The notes under the pieces: model-generated
The model's database searches: none
What the model saw: the letters and a program-made list of their open reading frames with translations, nothing else
What the model was told of the DNA's origin: nothing
In this document: positions 1 to 11,190 of the stretch, in pieces
Layout of the letters: each line of letters opens with the position of its first letter
How positions within the stretch are numbered: position 1 is the first letter of the stretch
Program-made: the position numbers and the translations under genes
Assembly (NCBI RefSeq): GCF_014191985.1
Contig: NZ_JACHXI010000001.1
Span: 463,166 to 527,165 of the forward strand
Length of the DNA stretch: 64,000 nt
Reading direction: 5' to 3'
Source: Azomonas macrocytogenes
GTDB lineage: Bacteria > Pseudomonadota > Gammaproteobacteria > Pseudomonadales > Pseudomonadaceae

Positions 1-1
1 G

Positions 2-580
2 ACAGAAGAACCGCCAGCCGAACAGCCTGAACCGGCGCACGAAGAAAACACCGAGGAAGAAAAAGTTGCCGAAACCACGCCAGCGCCCGAACCGCAGCCG
101 CCAATGGCAGAAGCAACGACGCCCAAGGAACCACCGACCTACCCGGAACGCATCGACGCCCGCATCGAAGCGGCCCTGGCCTTCGCCCGCACCCAGCATC
201 TGGGCGCATTGATTCTGCTTGGTCACGGCACAGGAGGCTATTGGGCCGTTCGGCACCTGGCTCAAGGCAAGTCCGAAGAAATCCGCCATCTGGTAATGAT
301 CGACCCCAGCGAACCAAGCGATCAGGAACTAGAACTGGAAGATCTGATCGGCGACCTGAAAACCATCACCGGCGACTTTTATTATCGGGAGGGGAACGCA
401 GCTCAACATGCCGCTCTGCGACGCGCTGCCAGCCGCCGCGCCAAACAGACAACCTATACCCAAATTGTCATATCGGCATCGACTGGCGACCCGACCAATA
501 CCCAGGAGCAATTGGTGCGCAGGGTTCGCGGCTGGCTGGATCGGCAGATAACCGAAACGAAGCCAGCTCGCACCCACTGA
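2..580 (+). CDS. DUF3530 family (alpha/beta-hydrolase-like) protein, 5' truncated
   Basis: The reading frame is open from the window edge, so the N-terminus lies outside. The visible part starts with a Glu/Pro/Ala-rich acidic stretch, probably a disordered linker. A compact domain follows with a GHGTG segment (about 220-235) that looks like a nucleophile elbow in which the usual Ser is replaced, as seen in DUF3530 proteins. DUF3530 genes sit next to the djlA-like gene in pseudomonads. The enzymatic role is unknown, and the absence of a clear Ser nucleophile makes a classical hydrolase uncertain. It converges on the DnaJ-like gene with only 4 bases between the stops. Confidence 0.7.
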   Translation, partial: TEEPPAEQPEPAHEENTEEEKVAETTPAPEPQPPMAEATTPKEPPTYPERIDARIEAALAFARTQHLGALILLGHGTGGYWAVRHLAQGKSEEIRHLVMIDPSEPSDQELELEDLIGDLKTITGDFYYREGNAAQHAALRRAASRRAKQTTYTQIVISASTGDPTNTQEQLVRRVRGWLDRQITETKPARTH

Positions 581-584
581 TTGC

Positions 585-1346
585 CTAGCGAAATCCTCGC
601 CGCTGCCGAACGAGCAGATAGGCCTCATGTAGCTCACCGGTTCGCTCGGTGGCTTCACGAATTCGAGCAGGGCTGGCGCCCAATCCCGCCAGCTTGTCCG
701 GATGATGCTGGCTCAGCAGGCGCCGATAGGCCTGTTTGATTGCCTGCGGCTCGCTGTCGGTATTTACACCCAGCAGCCGTAATGCATCCTGATACGCGCT
801 TGGACGACCAGAGGAAAAACCTTGCCGCCGCCCGACATCCAGAGCAACGACCGCCTCCGGCGCCCAACCAAGCCACTTGCCCCACAACAGAATCCGTTCG
901 CGTTCACGCGTATCGCTCTGTTCAACGGCACGCGCCATACGCCAGCAGGCTTGCAGCAGGGTTTTGGCTTCCTGTGGGTTGCTCTGCAAACGCTCCAGCG
1001 ATTCGCGCAGGCTGTCTTTGCCGGATTTACCACGATTGAAGGCCTTGATCGCCAACAATTGTTGAGTTTTACCCAGTTGGCGCCGCTGCATCTCGGCTCG
1101 GGCAGTCCGTATGTGCGCTTCATGGACCCGCCCACCAACCTTGGCCAGGCAGCCCAGCAGGACAAACAACAATTCGTCGCCCTGCAGCTCCGGCTGGCGG
1201 TACGAAAATCGGTGCCAAGCCGACCAGGAGTCCAATTGCATGCGACGGTCGACGACCTGTCCCAGCAGAGCTCCCAGCAGAGCACCCGGAATACCGGCCA
1301 GCAGCCAACCAGTCAATGCTCCGAGTAGTGTGACCGGCCAGAACAT
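585..1346 (-). CDS. DjlA-like membrane-anchored TerB/DnaJ co-chaperone
   Basis: A 253-residue protein. A Gly/Leu-rich hydrophobic N-terminus (residues 3-31) serves as a membrane anchor, the middle is a helical TerB-like region, and the C-terminus is a J domain with the HPD motif at about 215-217. J domains stimulate DnaK ATPase, so a membrane-tethered DnaK co-chaperone is the likely role. In E. coli DjlA the order is also anchor, TerB, J domain. The start directly follows the murU stop, so it is probably the third gene of an amgK-murU-djlA-like transcript. Confidence 0.75.
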   Translation of the reverse strand: MFWPVTLLGALTGWLLAGIPGALLGALLGQVVDRRMQLDSWSAWHRFSYRQPELQGDELLFVLLGCLAKVGGRVHEAHIRTARAEMQRRQLGKTQQLLAIKAFNRGKSGKDSLRESLERLQSNPQEAKTLLQACWRMARAVEQSDTRERERILLWGKWLGWAPEAVVALDVGRRQGFSSGRPSAYQDALRLLGVNTDSEPQAIKQAYRRLLSQHHPDKLAGLGASPARIREATERTGELHEAYLLVRQRRGFR

Positions 1347-3031
<1,685 letters not shown>

Positions 3032-3162
3032 GGGTTCTCCACGGCGCTGGCCGATAGACAGGTCATGCTTTATTATCCGGATATTTTGCAGCCTATCGAG
3101 ATGGCAAGAGGCTCATTGCCGAGCCGATGGCTCGCAGGCAGCCAGGACCCCGAAAACCAGTT

Positions 3163-5931
3163 ATGGCAGTCAAGCACCCCTTGTTCCGCAAAAAATTCCC
3201 GCTATTGGTCACTGGCAGCCTACTTGCCTTACAGCCGATGGCCACATCCTTGGTGCTGGCAGCGGCCGAAGAATATACCTGCAAGGCGGGTTCCGGTGGC
3301 GGCTGGGCCTGCACGACCGGTGCCCGCCCCAAGCAGATGGCGCCGCGCCCGAGCGACCCCACAGCTTCCGGCGGCGATGGCTTGTACGGCAGCGACATAA
3401 CCCAGGTCAGCGACGCTGGCGGTAAGGCGCTGAAATCGCGCAGTGAAGACTACAGCCATCTCGACTGGGTACCTCGGGAAAAACTGACGGCCGCCCAGAT
3501 GGCAGAGCTTTCACCCTACTGTACCGGCACCTATGTCGAGCCGGACCGCCCTGGCCGATTCGACAAGACCCCGAAAAGCGAAGCACCTATCTATGTGTCG
3601 GCCAAAGCCTCGCGCCATGAGCAGGACACCGAAGACTCGGTCCTGGCCGGGAACGTAGTGCTGCGTCAGGGCAGCATGCAGGTGGAAGCGGACGAAGCCA
3701 GGCTGCATCGCCTGGAAAACACGGGCGAACTCTCGGGTAATGTACGTCTGCGCGACAACGACACCCTGATGGTCGGCGACCGGGCCGAATTACAGCTCGA
3801 TAATGGCGAGGCCCAAGTTGAAAACCTCGAATACGTTCTGCACAGCTCCCGCACTCGTGGTAATGCGCAATACGCCAAACGCGAGGAAACCTCGATCCTG
3901 CGTCTGAAAGACGGCACTTACACCAGTTGCGAACCCGGCAGCAACGAATGGTACATACAAGCCAACAACATCGTCATCGATCCGACCGAGGGCTACGGCC
4001 ACGGCACCAACGTGACGGTACGCGTCCATGAGATTCCGGTGTTCTATACGCCCTATCTCAGCTTCCCTATCGATGATCGCCGCAAGTCAGGCTTTTTGAT
4101 GCCAAGCTTTGGTTCGTCCAGCAATAGCGGGATGACTTTACTGACGCCTTACTACTTCAACCTGGCACCCAACTTCGATGCGACTCTCTTCCCGAGCTAC
4201 ATGGCCAAGCGCGGCCCGATGATGGAAGGGGAATTCCGCTACTTGACTCAAAGCAGCGAAGGACAGGTCGGCGGTGGCATCCTGAGCGACAAAGATGACA
4301 AGCGCGAGGATCAATCGCTCTACAAGAAGACCCGCTGGATGTACAGCTGGCAGCATCGTACCGGTCTGGACTCGCGCTGGATGGCTGAAGTCGACTACAC
4401 GGATATCAGCGATCCCTATTATTTCCGGGACCTGCAGACCAACCTGCAGGTCAACTATGCCGACCAGTTGAACCAACGCGCCACGCTGACCTACCGGGGC
4501 GATTCGTTTACGGCCAGGGCGAACATGCATGCATTCGAGCGTGCAACCATTTCGGACATTACCCCTTATGATCGCTTGCCACAGCTGAGCCTGAATGGGA
4601 CGCTCCCCTTCCAGCCCGGCGGACTCAGCCTCAGCTACGATACCGAATTCGTCAAATTCGAGCGCAATCTGCGCAGCGGCGACTTCATCAATGAAAACGG
4701 CAATTCGCAACAATGGTATGACGAGCAGTTGAGAGGGCTGGCCCGGGCAGACGGTGACCGCCTTCATCTTGAGCCGAGCATAAGCCTGCCGCTCAACTGG
4801 ACATGGGGCTATCTCAAGCCAACGATCAAGTACGCCTACACCAGCTACGATATAGATCTGGATAAGCAGGGCAAAAACACTATCTGGGATTTCGAGAAGT
4901 ACAAGAAAAGCCCCTCCCGTTCCCTGCCAATGGTCAGCATCGACAGCGGCTTGTATTTCGATCGGCAAACCCAGCTTTTCAGCGAAAATTATCGCCAGAC
5001 ACTGGAGCCACGCCTGTACTACCTCTATGTTCCCAAGGAAAATCAGGACGATATCCCGATCTTCGATACAGGCGAATACACCTTCAACTATTCGTCACTA
5101 TGGCGCGACAATCGCTTTTCCGGTCATGATCGCATCGCTGACGCCAACCAGATATCCCTTGGCGTTACCAGCCGCTGGATCGATGACAATGGCCTGGAGA
5201 GGCAAACGTTCAGCATCGGCCAAACCTACTTTTTCAGAGATCGCAAAGTCGAACTGCCAGGTATCGACTACAAGAGGCGCGACCGGGATACGGCCACAGT
5301 ATCGCCTGTCGCTGCGGAATACATGTATCGCCATAACAGCGACTGGCGTTTCACCTCTGACCTGAACTGGGACATCGAAAATAGTCAGATACTTTCCAGC
5401 AGTGCGATCTTCCATTACCAGCCGGTCGATAACATCAACAAAATCGTCAACTTGGGCTTCCGCTATCGGACCGAAACCATGCGCTTCAACCAGTCGACCG
5501 GTCGCTGGGAATATAATGATGATTTCGGTGAAAAATGGATAACCGATGCTTCCGGCAATAGAGCAAGGAATCCTAATTACATCAAGGATTACTACAAGAT
5601 CGAGCAAACCGACTTCTCGACCATTTGGCCGCTCGCTCCACACTGGAATGTCATTGCCCGTTTGCAGTACGACCTCAACCGAGACCGGGTATTGGATGCG
5701 TATGGCGGTTTCGAATACGACAGCTGCTGCTGGAAGCTACGTGTAGTCAATCGCTACTGGATCAACTACAGAGACTACAGCCTCAACCCCGATTCGAACG
5801 ACAAGGGAAATACCGGCATCTTCTTCCAGGTCACGCTCAAGGGACTGGGTAACGCCATTGGTGCCCAAACCGACAAGTTCCTCGACCAAACCATCGAAGG
5901 TTATCGCACACGTGAAGATCAAGCTCGCTGA
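3163..5931 (+). CDS. lptD: LPS-assembly outer-membrane protein LptD
   Basis: A 922-residue beta-barrel protein. I chose the ATG at 3163 because it begins the conserved signal peptide (MAVKHPLFRKKFPLLVTG); the frame is open a further 12 codons upstream. After the signal come a Cys-containing N-terminal tail (YTCKAG, GWACTT), an OstA/LptA-like jellyroll domain and a long LptD barrel. Near the C-terminus is DSCCWKLR, the paired cysteines that form inter-domain disulfides in E. coli LptD. With LptE it places LPS in the outer leaflet. It overlaps surA, which encodes a periplasmic chaperone for outer-membrane proteins including LptD. Confidence 0.96.
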   Translation: MAVKHPLFRKKFPLLVTGSLLALQPMATSLVLAAAEEYTCKAGSGGGWACTTGARPKQMAPRPSDPTASGGDGLYGSDITQVSDAGGKALKSRSEDYSHLDWVPREKLTAAQMAELSPYCTGTYVEPDRPGRFDKTPKSEAPIYVSAKASRHEQDTEDSVLAGNVVLRQGSMQVEADEARLHRLENTGELSGNVRLRDNDTLMVGDRAELQLDNGEAQVENLEYVLHSSRTRGNAQYAKREETSILRLKDGTYTSCEPGSNEWYIQANNIVIDPTEGYGHGTNVTVRVHEIPVFYTPYLSFPIDDRRKSGFLMPSFGSSSNSGMTLLTPYYFNLAPNFDATLFPSYMAKRGPMMEGEFRYLTQSSEGQVGGGILSDKDDKREDQSLYKKTRWMYSWQHRTGLDSRWMAEVDYTDISDPYYFRDLQTNLQVNYADQLNQRATLTYRGDSFTARANMHAFERATISDITPYDRLPQLSLNGTLPFQPGGLSLSYDTEFVKFERNLRSGDFINENGNSQQWYDEQLRGLARADGDRLHLEPSISLPLNWTWGYLKPTIKYAYTSYDIDLDKQGKNTIWDFEKYKKSPSRSLPMVSIDSGLYFDRQTQLFSENYRQTLEPRLYYLYVPKENQDDIPIFDTGEYTFNYSSLWRDNRFSGHDRIADANQISLGVTSRWIDDNGLERQTFSIGQTYFFRDRKVELPGIDYKRRDRDTATVSPVAAEYMYRHNSDWRFTSDLNWDIENSQILSSSAIFHYQPVDNINKIVNLGFRYRTETMRFNQSTGRWEYNDDFGEKWITDASGNRARNPNYIKDYYKIEQTDFSTIWPLAPHWNVIARLQYDLNRDRVLDAYGGFEYDSCCWKLRVVNRYWINYRDYSLNPDSNDKGNTGIFFQVTLKGLGNAIGAQTDKFLDQTIEGYRTREDQAR

Positions 5932-7219
5932 CCGCCTGAGCTCCTTGACCCTATGGGCCCTGCTGCTCGGCGCAATCATGGCCGCAACACCGGTCCTGGC
6001 CCAGGTCCAGCCACTGGATCACATCGTCGCGATCGTCGACAACGACGTGATCATGCGCAGCCAACTGGAGCAGCGTCTGCGGGAAGTCCACAACACCATC
6101 GCCCAGCGCAGCGCGGAAATGCCGCCGGAAGACGTGCTGCGCCAGCAGGTCATGGAACGCCTGATCATAGAAAGCCTGCAATTGCAGATTGCCGAGCGCT
6201 CCGGAATTCGCATTTCCGACGAAGAACTGAACGACGCCCTGGAAACCATTGCCCAGCGCAACAACATGAGCCTCGCGCAATTTCGTCAGGCATTGATCAA
6301 AGATGGCTTGGACCCCACCGAAGCCCGTGAACAAATCCGCCGCGAAATGATCATCAGCCGGGTCCGGCAACACCGGATAAACGAAAGAATCCAGGTTTCC
6401 GAGCAGGAAATCCGCAACTTCCTTGCCTCCGACCTCGGAAAAATTCAGCTGTCCGAAGAATATCACCTGGCCAATATCCTGATTCCGATCCCGGAAGCCG
6501 CCGACGCTGCTGCGATCCAGGCAGCCGAGCGAATGGCGCGGGATACCTATCAGCAATCGCTGCAAGGTGTCGATTTTGGACGCCTGGCCGTAGCCCGCTC
6601 CGCCAGCGAGAATGCCCTGGAAGGCGGCGACATGGGTTGGCGCAAGGCGGTCCAGCTACCCCCACCGTTCGATGATCTCGTAAGCGGAATGCCGGTTGGC
6701 GGTGTCACTGAACCGATCCGGACACCACCTGGCTATATCCTGCTCAAGCTGCTCGAGAAACGCGGCGGAGAAAACCAGGTACGCGACGAGGTACATGTAC
6801 GCCATATCCTGATCAAGCCCAGCGAAGTCCGCAAGGAAGATGAAGCCCGTCAGATCATCGAACGCCTGCACGGCCGTATCGTTGCCGGTGAAAATTTTGC
6901 AGAATTGGCCAGTAATTTCTCGGAAGATCCAGGATCGGCACTCAATGGCGGGGATTTGAACTGGATCGATCCCGACATGCTGGTTCCAGAATTTCGCCGA
7001 ATGATGCAGAGCACGCCAAGCGGCGAGCTTTCTCCGCCTTTCCGCACCCCGTATGGCTGGCACGTACTACAGGTACTTGGCCGCCGGGCGACCAACAGCA
7101 CCGAAGACATCCGTCGGCAGCAGGCCATGAACCTGCTACGCAGCCGGAGGTTCGACGAGGAACTACAGACCTGGTTGCGCCAGATTCGTGATGAAGCCTA
7201 CGTCGATATCAAGATATGA
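5912..7219 (+). CDS. surA: Periplasmic chaperone/peptidyl-prolyl isomerase SurA
   Basis: A 435-residue protein read from a GTG at 5912, which is followed by a clean signal peptide (basic n-region, hydrophobic core, cleavage near VLAQ). An in-frame start at 5858 would put about 18 extra residues before the signal. The N-terminal chaperone domain is followed by two parvulin domains (the second begins near [12 protein letters not shown] and contains [10 protein letters not shown]). The C-terminal [11 protein letters not shown] helix is typical of pseudomonad SurA. The start lies 20 bases inside lptD and the stop overlaps pdxA by 4 bases. Confidence 0.95.
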   Translation: MKIKLADRLSSLTLWALLLGAIMAATPVLAQVQPLDHIVAIVDNDVIMRSQLEQRLREVHNTIAQRSAEMPPEDVLRQQVMERLIIESLQLQIAERSGIRISDEELNDALETIAQRNNMSLAQFRQALIKDGLDPTEAREQIRREMIISRVRQHRINERIQVSEQEIRNFLASDLGKIQLSEEYHLANILIPIPEAADAAAIQAAERMARDTYQQSLQGVDFGRLAVARSASENALEGGDMGWRKAVQLPPPFDDLVSGMPVGGVTEPIRTPPGYILLKLLEKRGGENQVRDEVHVRHILIKPSEVRKEDEARQIIERLHGRIVAGENFAELASNFSEDPGSALNGGDLNWIDPDMLVPEFRRMMQSTPSGELSPPFRTPYGWHVLQVLGRRATNSTEDIRRQQAMNLLRSRRFDEELQTWLRQIRDEAYVDIKI

Positions 7220-8211
7220 AAAGCTTCCAGCGCTTTGCACTAACCCCCGGAGAACCTGCCGGTATCGGCCCGGATCTCTGCCTGCTGCTGGCCCGTGCTG
7301 CACAACCACAGATACTGATAGCCATAGCCAGTTGCAGCTTGCTGGAGCAACGCGCAGCACAACTGGCCCTGCAGATAAAGCTTGTGCCAGTCACGCCGGC
7401 CGCCTGGCCCGTGCAGCCGGCGCAAGCGGGCACCTTGTACGTATGGGAAACACCACTCCCGGCAGCATCGGTCCAGGCCGGCATTCTCGACCCGTGCAAT
7501 AGTTCCTACGTCCTGGAAACCCTTTCTCGTGCCGGCCAAGGCTGCCTCGCCGGTGACTTTGCAGGCATGATCACAGCGCCGGTACACAAGGGCGTGATCA
7601 ATGAGGCAGGCATCCCTTTTTCCGGCCATACCGAATTTCTCGCCGAGCTCACCGGCACGGAACAGGTAGTGATGATGCTGGCGACTCGCAATCTGCGCGT
7701 CGCCCTGGTCACCACCCACCTGCCCCTGGCCAAGGTTGCCGAGGCAATCACGGATCAGCGGCTCGAAAAAGTCACGCGTATTCTGCATGCGGATCTAATA
7801 AACAAGTTCGGTATCGCTGAACCACGCATCCTGGTATGCGGCTTGAATCCACATGCCGGGGAAGGTGGACATCTAGGCCGAGAAGAAATCGACATCATTG
7901 AACCCTGCCTCCAGCGCCTGCGTAGCGAGGGAATGAATCTGATCGGCCCGCTTCCTGCCGATACTCTTTTCACCCCCAGGAATCTGGAACATTGTGATGC
8001 CGTCCTGGCGATGTACCACGACCAGGGATTACCGGTATTGAAATATCAAGGGTTTGGCGCTGCGGTCAACGTCACCCTGGGCCTGCCGATCATTCGCACA
8101 TCCGTGGATCACGGCACGGCCTTGGAGCTTGCCGGAACAGGCAGGATAGACACAGGTAGCCTGCAGGTCGCTCTGGAAACAGCCTATCGAATGGCCGAAA
8201 GCCGCTTGTAG
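7216..8211 (+). CDS. pdxA: 4-hydroxythreonine-4-phosphate dehydrogenase PdxA
   Basis: A 331-residue enzyme of the DXP-dependent pyridoxal phosphate pathway, oxidising 4-phosphohydroxy-L-threonine with NAD(P). It has the N-terminal [12 protein letters not shown] signature, the metal-ligand histidines in VTTHLPL and [12 protein letters not shown], and the conserved RTSVDHGTA near the C-terminus. Length is normal for the family. It is coupled to surA by a 4-base overlap, the usual proteobacterial surA-pdxA-rsmA arrangement. Confidence 0.96.
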   Translation: MKSFQRFALTPGEPAGIGPDLCLLLARAAQPQILIAIASCSLLEQRAAQLALQIKLVPVTPAAWPVQPAQAGTLYVWETPLPAASVQAGILDPCNSSYVLETLSRAGQGCLAGDFAGMITAPVHKGVINEAGIPFSGHTEFLAELTGTEQVVMMLATRNLRVALVTTHLPLAKVAEAITDQRLEKVTRILHADLINKFGIAEPRILVCGLNPHAGEGGHLGREEIDIIEPCLQRLRSEGMNLIGPLPADTLFTPRNLEHCDAVLAMYHDQGLPVLKYQGFGAAVNVTLGLPIIRTSVDHGTALELAGTGRIDTGSLQVALETAYRMAESRL

Positions 8212-8249
8212 CAAACACCATCGGCCAGTTGACCAAACACTTCGACAAG

Positions 8250-8266
8250 ACAGGTTTCACACCTGT
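8250..8266 (+). terminator. Weak hairpin in the pdxA-rsmA spacer
   Basis: ACAGGT and ACCTGT pair across a 5-base loop, followed by only three T residues. It could attenuate pdxA readthrough, but it is short and I give it low weight. Confidence 0.25.
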
Positions 8267-8304
8267 TTCGATCCAGCCCCATGGCTTCTTGCCTTGGGCT
8301 TAGC

Positions 8305-8313
8305 TGCTAGAAT
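8305..8313 (+). promoter_or_regulatory. Extended -10 promoter candidate for rsmA
   Basis: TGCTAGAAT is an extended -10 element (TGn plus a near-consensus -10). No good -35 lies at normal spacing, which fits an extended -10 promoter. It sits about 77 bases upstream of the chosen rsmA start in the 178-base gap after pdxA. Confidence 0.35.
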
Positions 8314-8389
8314 CACGGGCTTTCGCTGTTCGCTTCCTGCTTACAGCCCATTGTCACTTGCAGCCAAGGCTGAAGCGTGGAGCTTTTCA

Positions 8390-9187
8390 ATGGCAGAGAC
8401 CTTTCAACATCGGGCCCGTAAGCGATTCGGCCAGAATTTCCTGCATGATGCCGGCGTTATCCACAGAATCCTGCGCGCCATCCATGCAGGCCGGGAAGAT
8501 CATCTGATCGAAATCGGCCCAGGCCAGGGCGCATTGACCGAAGGACTACTGGAAAGCGGCGCAAGACTTGACGTCATCGAGCTGGACCAGGACTTGATTC
8601 CGCTTCTACTCACACGCTTCGGCTCGAACGAACGCTTCAACCTGCATCAAGGTGACGCACTGCGCTTCGATTTCGCCTCGACAACCGCTACTCTCAACAG
8701 CCTGCGCATTGTCGGAAACCTGCCTTACAACATATCGACGCCACTGATATTCCATCTGCTCGAACACGCGCACTGGATCAAGGACATGCATTTCATGCTA
8801 CAGAAAGAGGTAGTGGAACGACTGGCGGCCGAGCCGGGCAATGGCGACTGGGGGCGCTTGTCGATCATGGTCCAATACCATTGCCAGGTCGACCATCTTT
8901 TCAACGTTGGTTCTGGAGCCTTCAAGCCGGCCCCCAAGGTCGAATCGGCAATCGTGCGCCTGGTACCGCATGCCATTCCGCCTTGCAAAGCACAGGATCC
9001 GCACCAGCTCCAACTGGTCGTGCGTGAGGCCTTCAACCAACGTCGCAAGACCTTGCGCAATACACTGAAGGGACTCATGGATGCCCAGTCCATCGAAGCA
9101 GCCGGTGTCGATGGCAGCCTGCGCCCTGAACAACTGGATCTGGCAGCATTCGTCAGACTGGCCGACCAACTGGCCGCACGTCACTGA
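8390..9187 (+). CDS. rsmA: 16S rRNA (A1518/A1519-N6)-dimethyltransferase RsmA (KsgA)
   Basis: A 265-residue methyltransferase. I chose the ATG at 8390 because the family N-terminus (HRARKRFGQNFLHD) begins directly after it; the frame is open 32 codons further upstream without homology. The SAM-binding motif is EIGPGQGALT and the catalytic motif NLPYNIS. It dimethylates two adjacent adenines in helix 45 of 16S rRNA during late 30S assembly. Loss of this gene gives kasugamycin resistance in other bacteria. apaG follows after 27 bases. Confidence 0.95.
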   Translation: MAETFQHRARKRFGQNFLHDAGVIHRILRAIHAGREDHLIEIGPGQGALTEGLLESGARLDVIELDQDLIPLLLTRFGSNERFNLHQGDALRFDFASTTATLNSLRIVGNLPYNISTPLIFHLLEHAHWIKDMHFMLQKEVVERLAAEPGNGDWGRLSIMVQYHCQVDHLFNVGSGAFKPAPKVESAIVRLVPHAIPPCKAQDPHQLQLVVREAFNQRRKTLRNTLKGLMDAQSIEAAGVDGSLRPEQLDLAAFVRLADQLAARH

Positions 9188-9214
9188 CGTCACGGCCATC
9201 AAAAGGAAGTTCCC

Positions 9215-9595
9215 ATGACCGAAACTCGCTACCATATCGATGTCAATGTCAGTACGCGGTATTTGCCGGAACAATCCGAACCAGGGCAGAGCCGCTATGC
9301 TTTCGCCTATAAAATAACCATAGAAAACAAAGGAGAAGTATCCGCACAATTGCTTTCAAGGCATTGGATCATCACTGATGGCGATGGCAAAGTGCAGGAG
9401 GTACGAGGTGCTGGAGTAGTTGGAGAGCAACCGGTGATTCCCCCGGGGCAGCGTCACATCTACACCAGCGGGACGTTGCTGGCCACCCGGGTAGGCAGCA
9501 TGCAGGGCAGCTATCAGATGCTGGCCGAGGATGGCCAGAATTTCGAAGCGGAGATCGCACCTTTTCGGCTTGCCGTACCCGGAGCCCTGCACTGA
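9215..9595 (+). CDS. apaG: ApaG family protein
   Basis: A 126-residue protein of the ApaG/DUF525 family with an immunoglobulin-like beta fold. The motif HWIITDGDG followed by a V(R/Q)GxGVVGEQP-type stretch and a Gly-rich [10 protein letters not shown] segment identify it. A GGAAG ribosome-binding site sits 6 bases before the ATG. The biochemical role is unclear in bacteria. It is linked to apaH in many proteobacteria, as here. Confidence 0.93.
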   Translation: MTETRYHIDVNVSTRYLPEQSEPGQSRYAFAYKITIENKGEVSAQLLSRHWIITDGDGKVQEVRGAGVVGEQPVIPPGQRHIYTSGTLLATRVGSMQGSYQMLAEDGQNFEAEIAPFRLAVPGALH

Positions 9596-9630
9596 CGCGG
9601 CAGGGATCGACTATGGAGAGATGAGTGCTT

Positions 9631-10455
9631 ATGACGCTATACGCTGTTGGCGATCTGCAAGGCTGTCTGGATCCACTGAAAAATCTACTGGAACAAGTCG
9701 ATTTCAATCCTTCCCGTGACACCCTCTGGCTGACTGGCGACCTGGTCAACCGAGGCTCGCAATCGCTGGAAACCTTACGTTTCGTGCATGATCTCGGGTC
9801 TTCGGCTGTCTGCGTGCTTGGCAACCATGACTTGCATCTGCTGGCAGTAGCCTTCGATATCGAGCGGATGAAAAAATCCGACACGCTCGAATCCATTCTC
9901 GCAGCCCCCGACCGCGAAGATCTGATCGATTGGCTGCGCCAGCAGGAGCTGATTCATCATGATTCCGCCCGTGATATCACCATGGTGCATGCCGGAATTC
10001 CTCCACAGTGGTCCATACCCAAGGCGCTTAAACGAGCAGCCGAAGTGGAGAGTGCCTTACGAGACGATGCAAGCCTGCTGCCTTACCTGAATGGCATGTA
10101 TGGCAACCAACCAGTCAAGTGGAATAAAGCCCTGGTTGGTATCGAACGCCTGCGGATCATCACCAACTACTTTACCCGGATGCGCTTCTGCCAGGCCGAC
10201 GGCACCCTGGACCTGGTTGCCAAGGAAGGCATCGATACTGCACCGGAAGGATTTACCCCCTGGTTTTCCCACCCCAATCGCAAGAGCCGGGGCCACCGAC
10301 TGCTATTCGGCCACTGGGCAGCGCTTGAAGGGCACTGTGACGAACCCGATGTCTATGCGTTGGATACCGGGTGCGTCTGGGGTAATGCCCTGACTCTGAT
10401 GAACCTCGACAACAACGAAACACTCCGCTGCGATTGCAAGGAGCTCGGTAAATGA
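9631..10455 (+). CDS. apaH: Bis(5'-nucleosyl)-tetraphosphatase, symmetrical (ApaH)
   Basis: A 274-residue metallophosphatase. The family start is the ATG at 9631 ([16 protein letters not shown]); a GTG two codons earlier is less likely. Metal-binding motifs are GDLQG, GDLVNRG and GNHDLHL in order. It splits Ap4A into two ADP, and in E. coli also removes Np4 caps from RNA. The stop overlaps glpE by 4 bases, so the two are coupled. Confidence 0.95.
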   Translation: MTLYAVGDLQGCLDPLKNLLEQVDFNPSRDTLWLTGDLVNRGSQSLETLRFVHDLGSSAVCVLGNHDLHLLAVAFDIERMKKSDTLESILAAPDREDLIDWLRQQELIHHDSARDITMVHAGIPPQWSIPKALKRAAEVESALRDDASLLPYLNGMYGNQPVKWNKALVGIERLRIITNYFTRMRFCQADGTLDLVAKEGIDTAPEGFTPWFSHPNRKSRGHRLLFGHWAALEGHCDEPDVYALDTGCVWGNALTLMNLDNNETLRCDCKELGK

Positions 10456-10775
10456 ACGACTTTAAGCGAATCGATCCAGACACCGCGCTTACCATGCTCG
10501 GAAAAGGTGCAGAAATCGTCGATATCCGTGATCCACAAAGTTTCATCAGTGGTCATATCCCTGGAGCCAGGCACCTGGACAATCACTTGCTGGCTGACTT
10601 CATTGCCAGTGCCGACCTCGAAACTCCTCTGATCGTCACTTGCTATCACGGAAATTCGAGCCAGAGCGCCGCAGCCTATCTGGCCAGCCGTGGTTTTTCG
10701 GAAGTCTACAGCCTAGACGGTGGCTTTGAATTGTGGCGCAGCCTATATCCGGAAAGGGTTGTTCGCGAACAGTGA
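10452..10775 (+). CDS. glpE: Thiosulfate sulfurtransferase GlpE (single-domain rhodanese)
   Basis: A 107-residue single rhodanese domain. The active-site loop is [10 protein letters not shown], with the catalytic Cys near residue 65, and [11 protein letters not shown] is the N-terminal rhodanese signature. It transfers sulfane sulfur from thiosulfate to cyanide or thiols. It is the last gene of the lptD-to-glpE run, as in P. aeruginosa PA0589. Confidence 0.93.
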   Translation: MNDFKRIDPDTALTMLGKGAEIVDIRDPQSFISGHIPGARHLDNHLLADFIASADLETPLIVTCYHGNSSQSAAAYLASRGFSEVYSLDGGFELWRSLYPERVVREQ

Positions 10776-11190
10776 CTCAATAAAGGTCTTCGCTGCACCG
10801 ATCACGCACCATAAATGATCACCAACCAGCATGCAGCGCTTTCCATATGGCCTAATAGCCTCTTTAACCTTCACATTCAGAAAAGCGAACTATCCTTTGC
10901 CCCAGGTTCTCAAAAAGAGAGAACCGGCTAAAGGCCTTTAGAAATCGGCCGATTCAAGGCAGCAACGCCAACGATTCCAATAACCGACTTGGCGTAGTGC
11001 TCAAGTCAAAGCCAAGCCATGGGAGCAGGCGGCATTCCATTTGCAGGGCCTTGTGCAGGCCTTGTGGGCCTTAGTGGTTTTCAGACCACCGAATTCACCC
11101 CCAGACGCCATCGCCCAGCGGCCTCCAGTCGGCCGCACCGCAAGCGCCTGAGGATCAGCCGGCTCCGAGCATCGACCTGAGGTGAAGTTC
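10776..11190. other. 415-base intergenic region before prkA
   Basis: No open reading frame of interest. It holds an inverted repeat GGTTCTC/GAGAACC (10905-10911 and 10919-10925), which has no T-tract and is not a good terminator, and a sigma-54-like site listed separately. Long leaders upstream of prkA are common. Confidence 0.5.
11031..11045 (+). promoter_or_regulatory. Candidate sigma-54 (-24/-12) promoter of prkA operon
   Basis: GGCATTCCATTTGCA has GG and GC exactly 12 bases apart, with GGCA at -24 and TTTGCA at -12, close to the consensus TGGCAC-N5-TTGC. The base before GG is C rather than T. The expected start would be near 11056, giving a leader of about 135 bases. E. coli yeaGH is known to be NtrC/sigma-54 dependent, which makes the site plausible. 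No enhancer site was identified. Confidence 0.4.
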
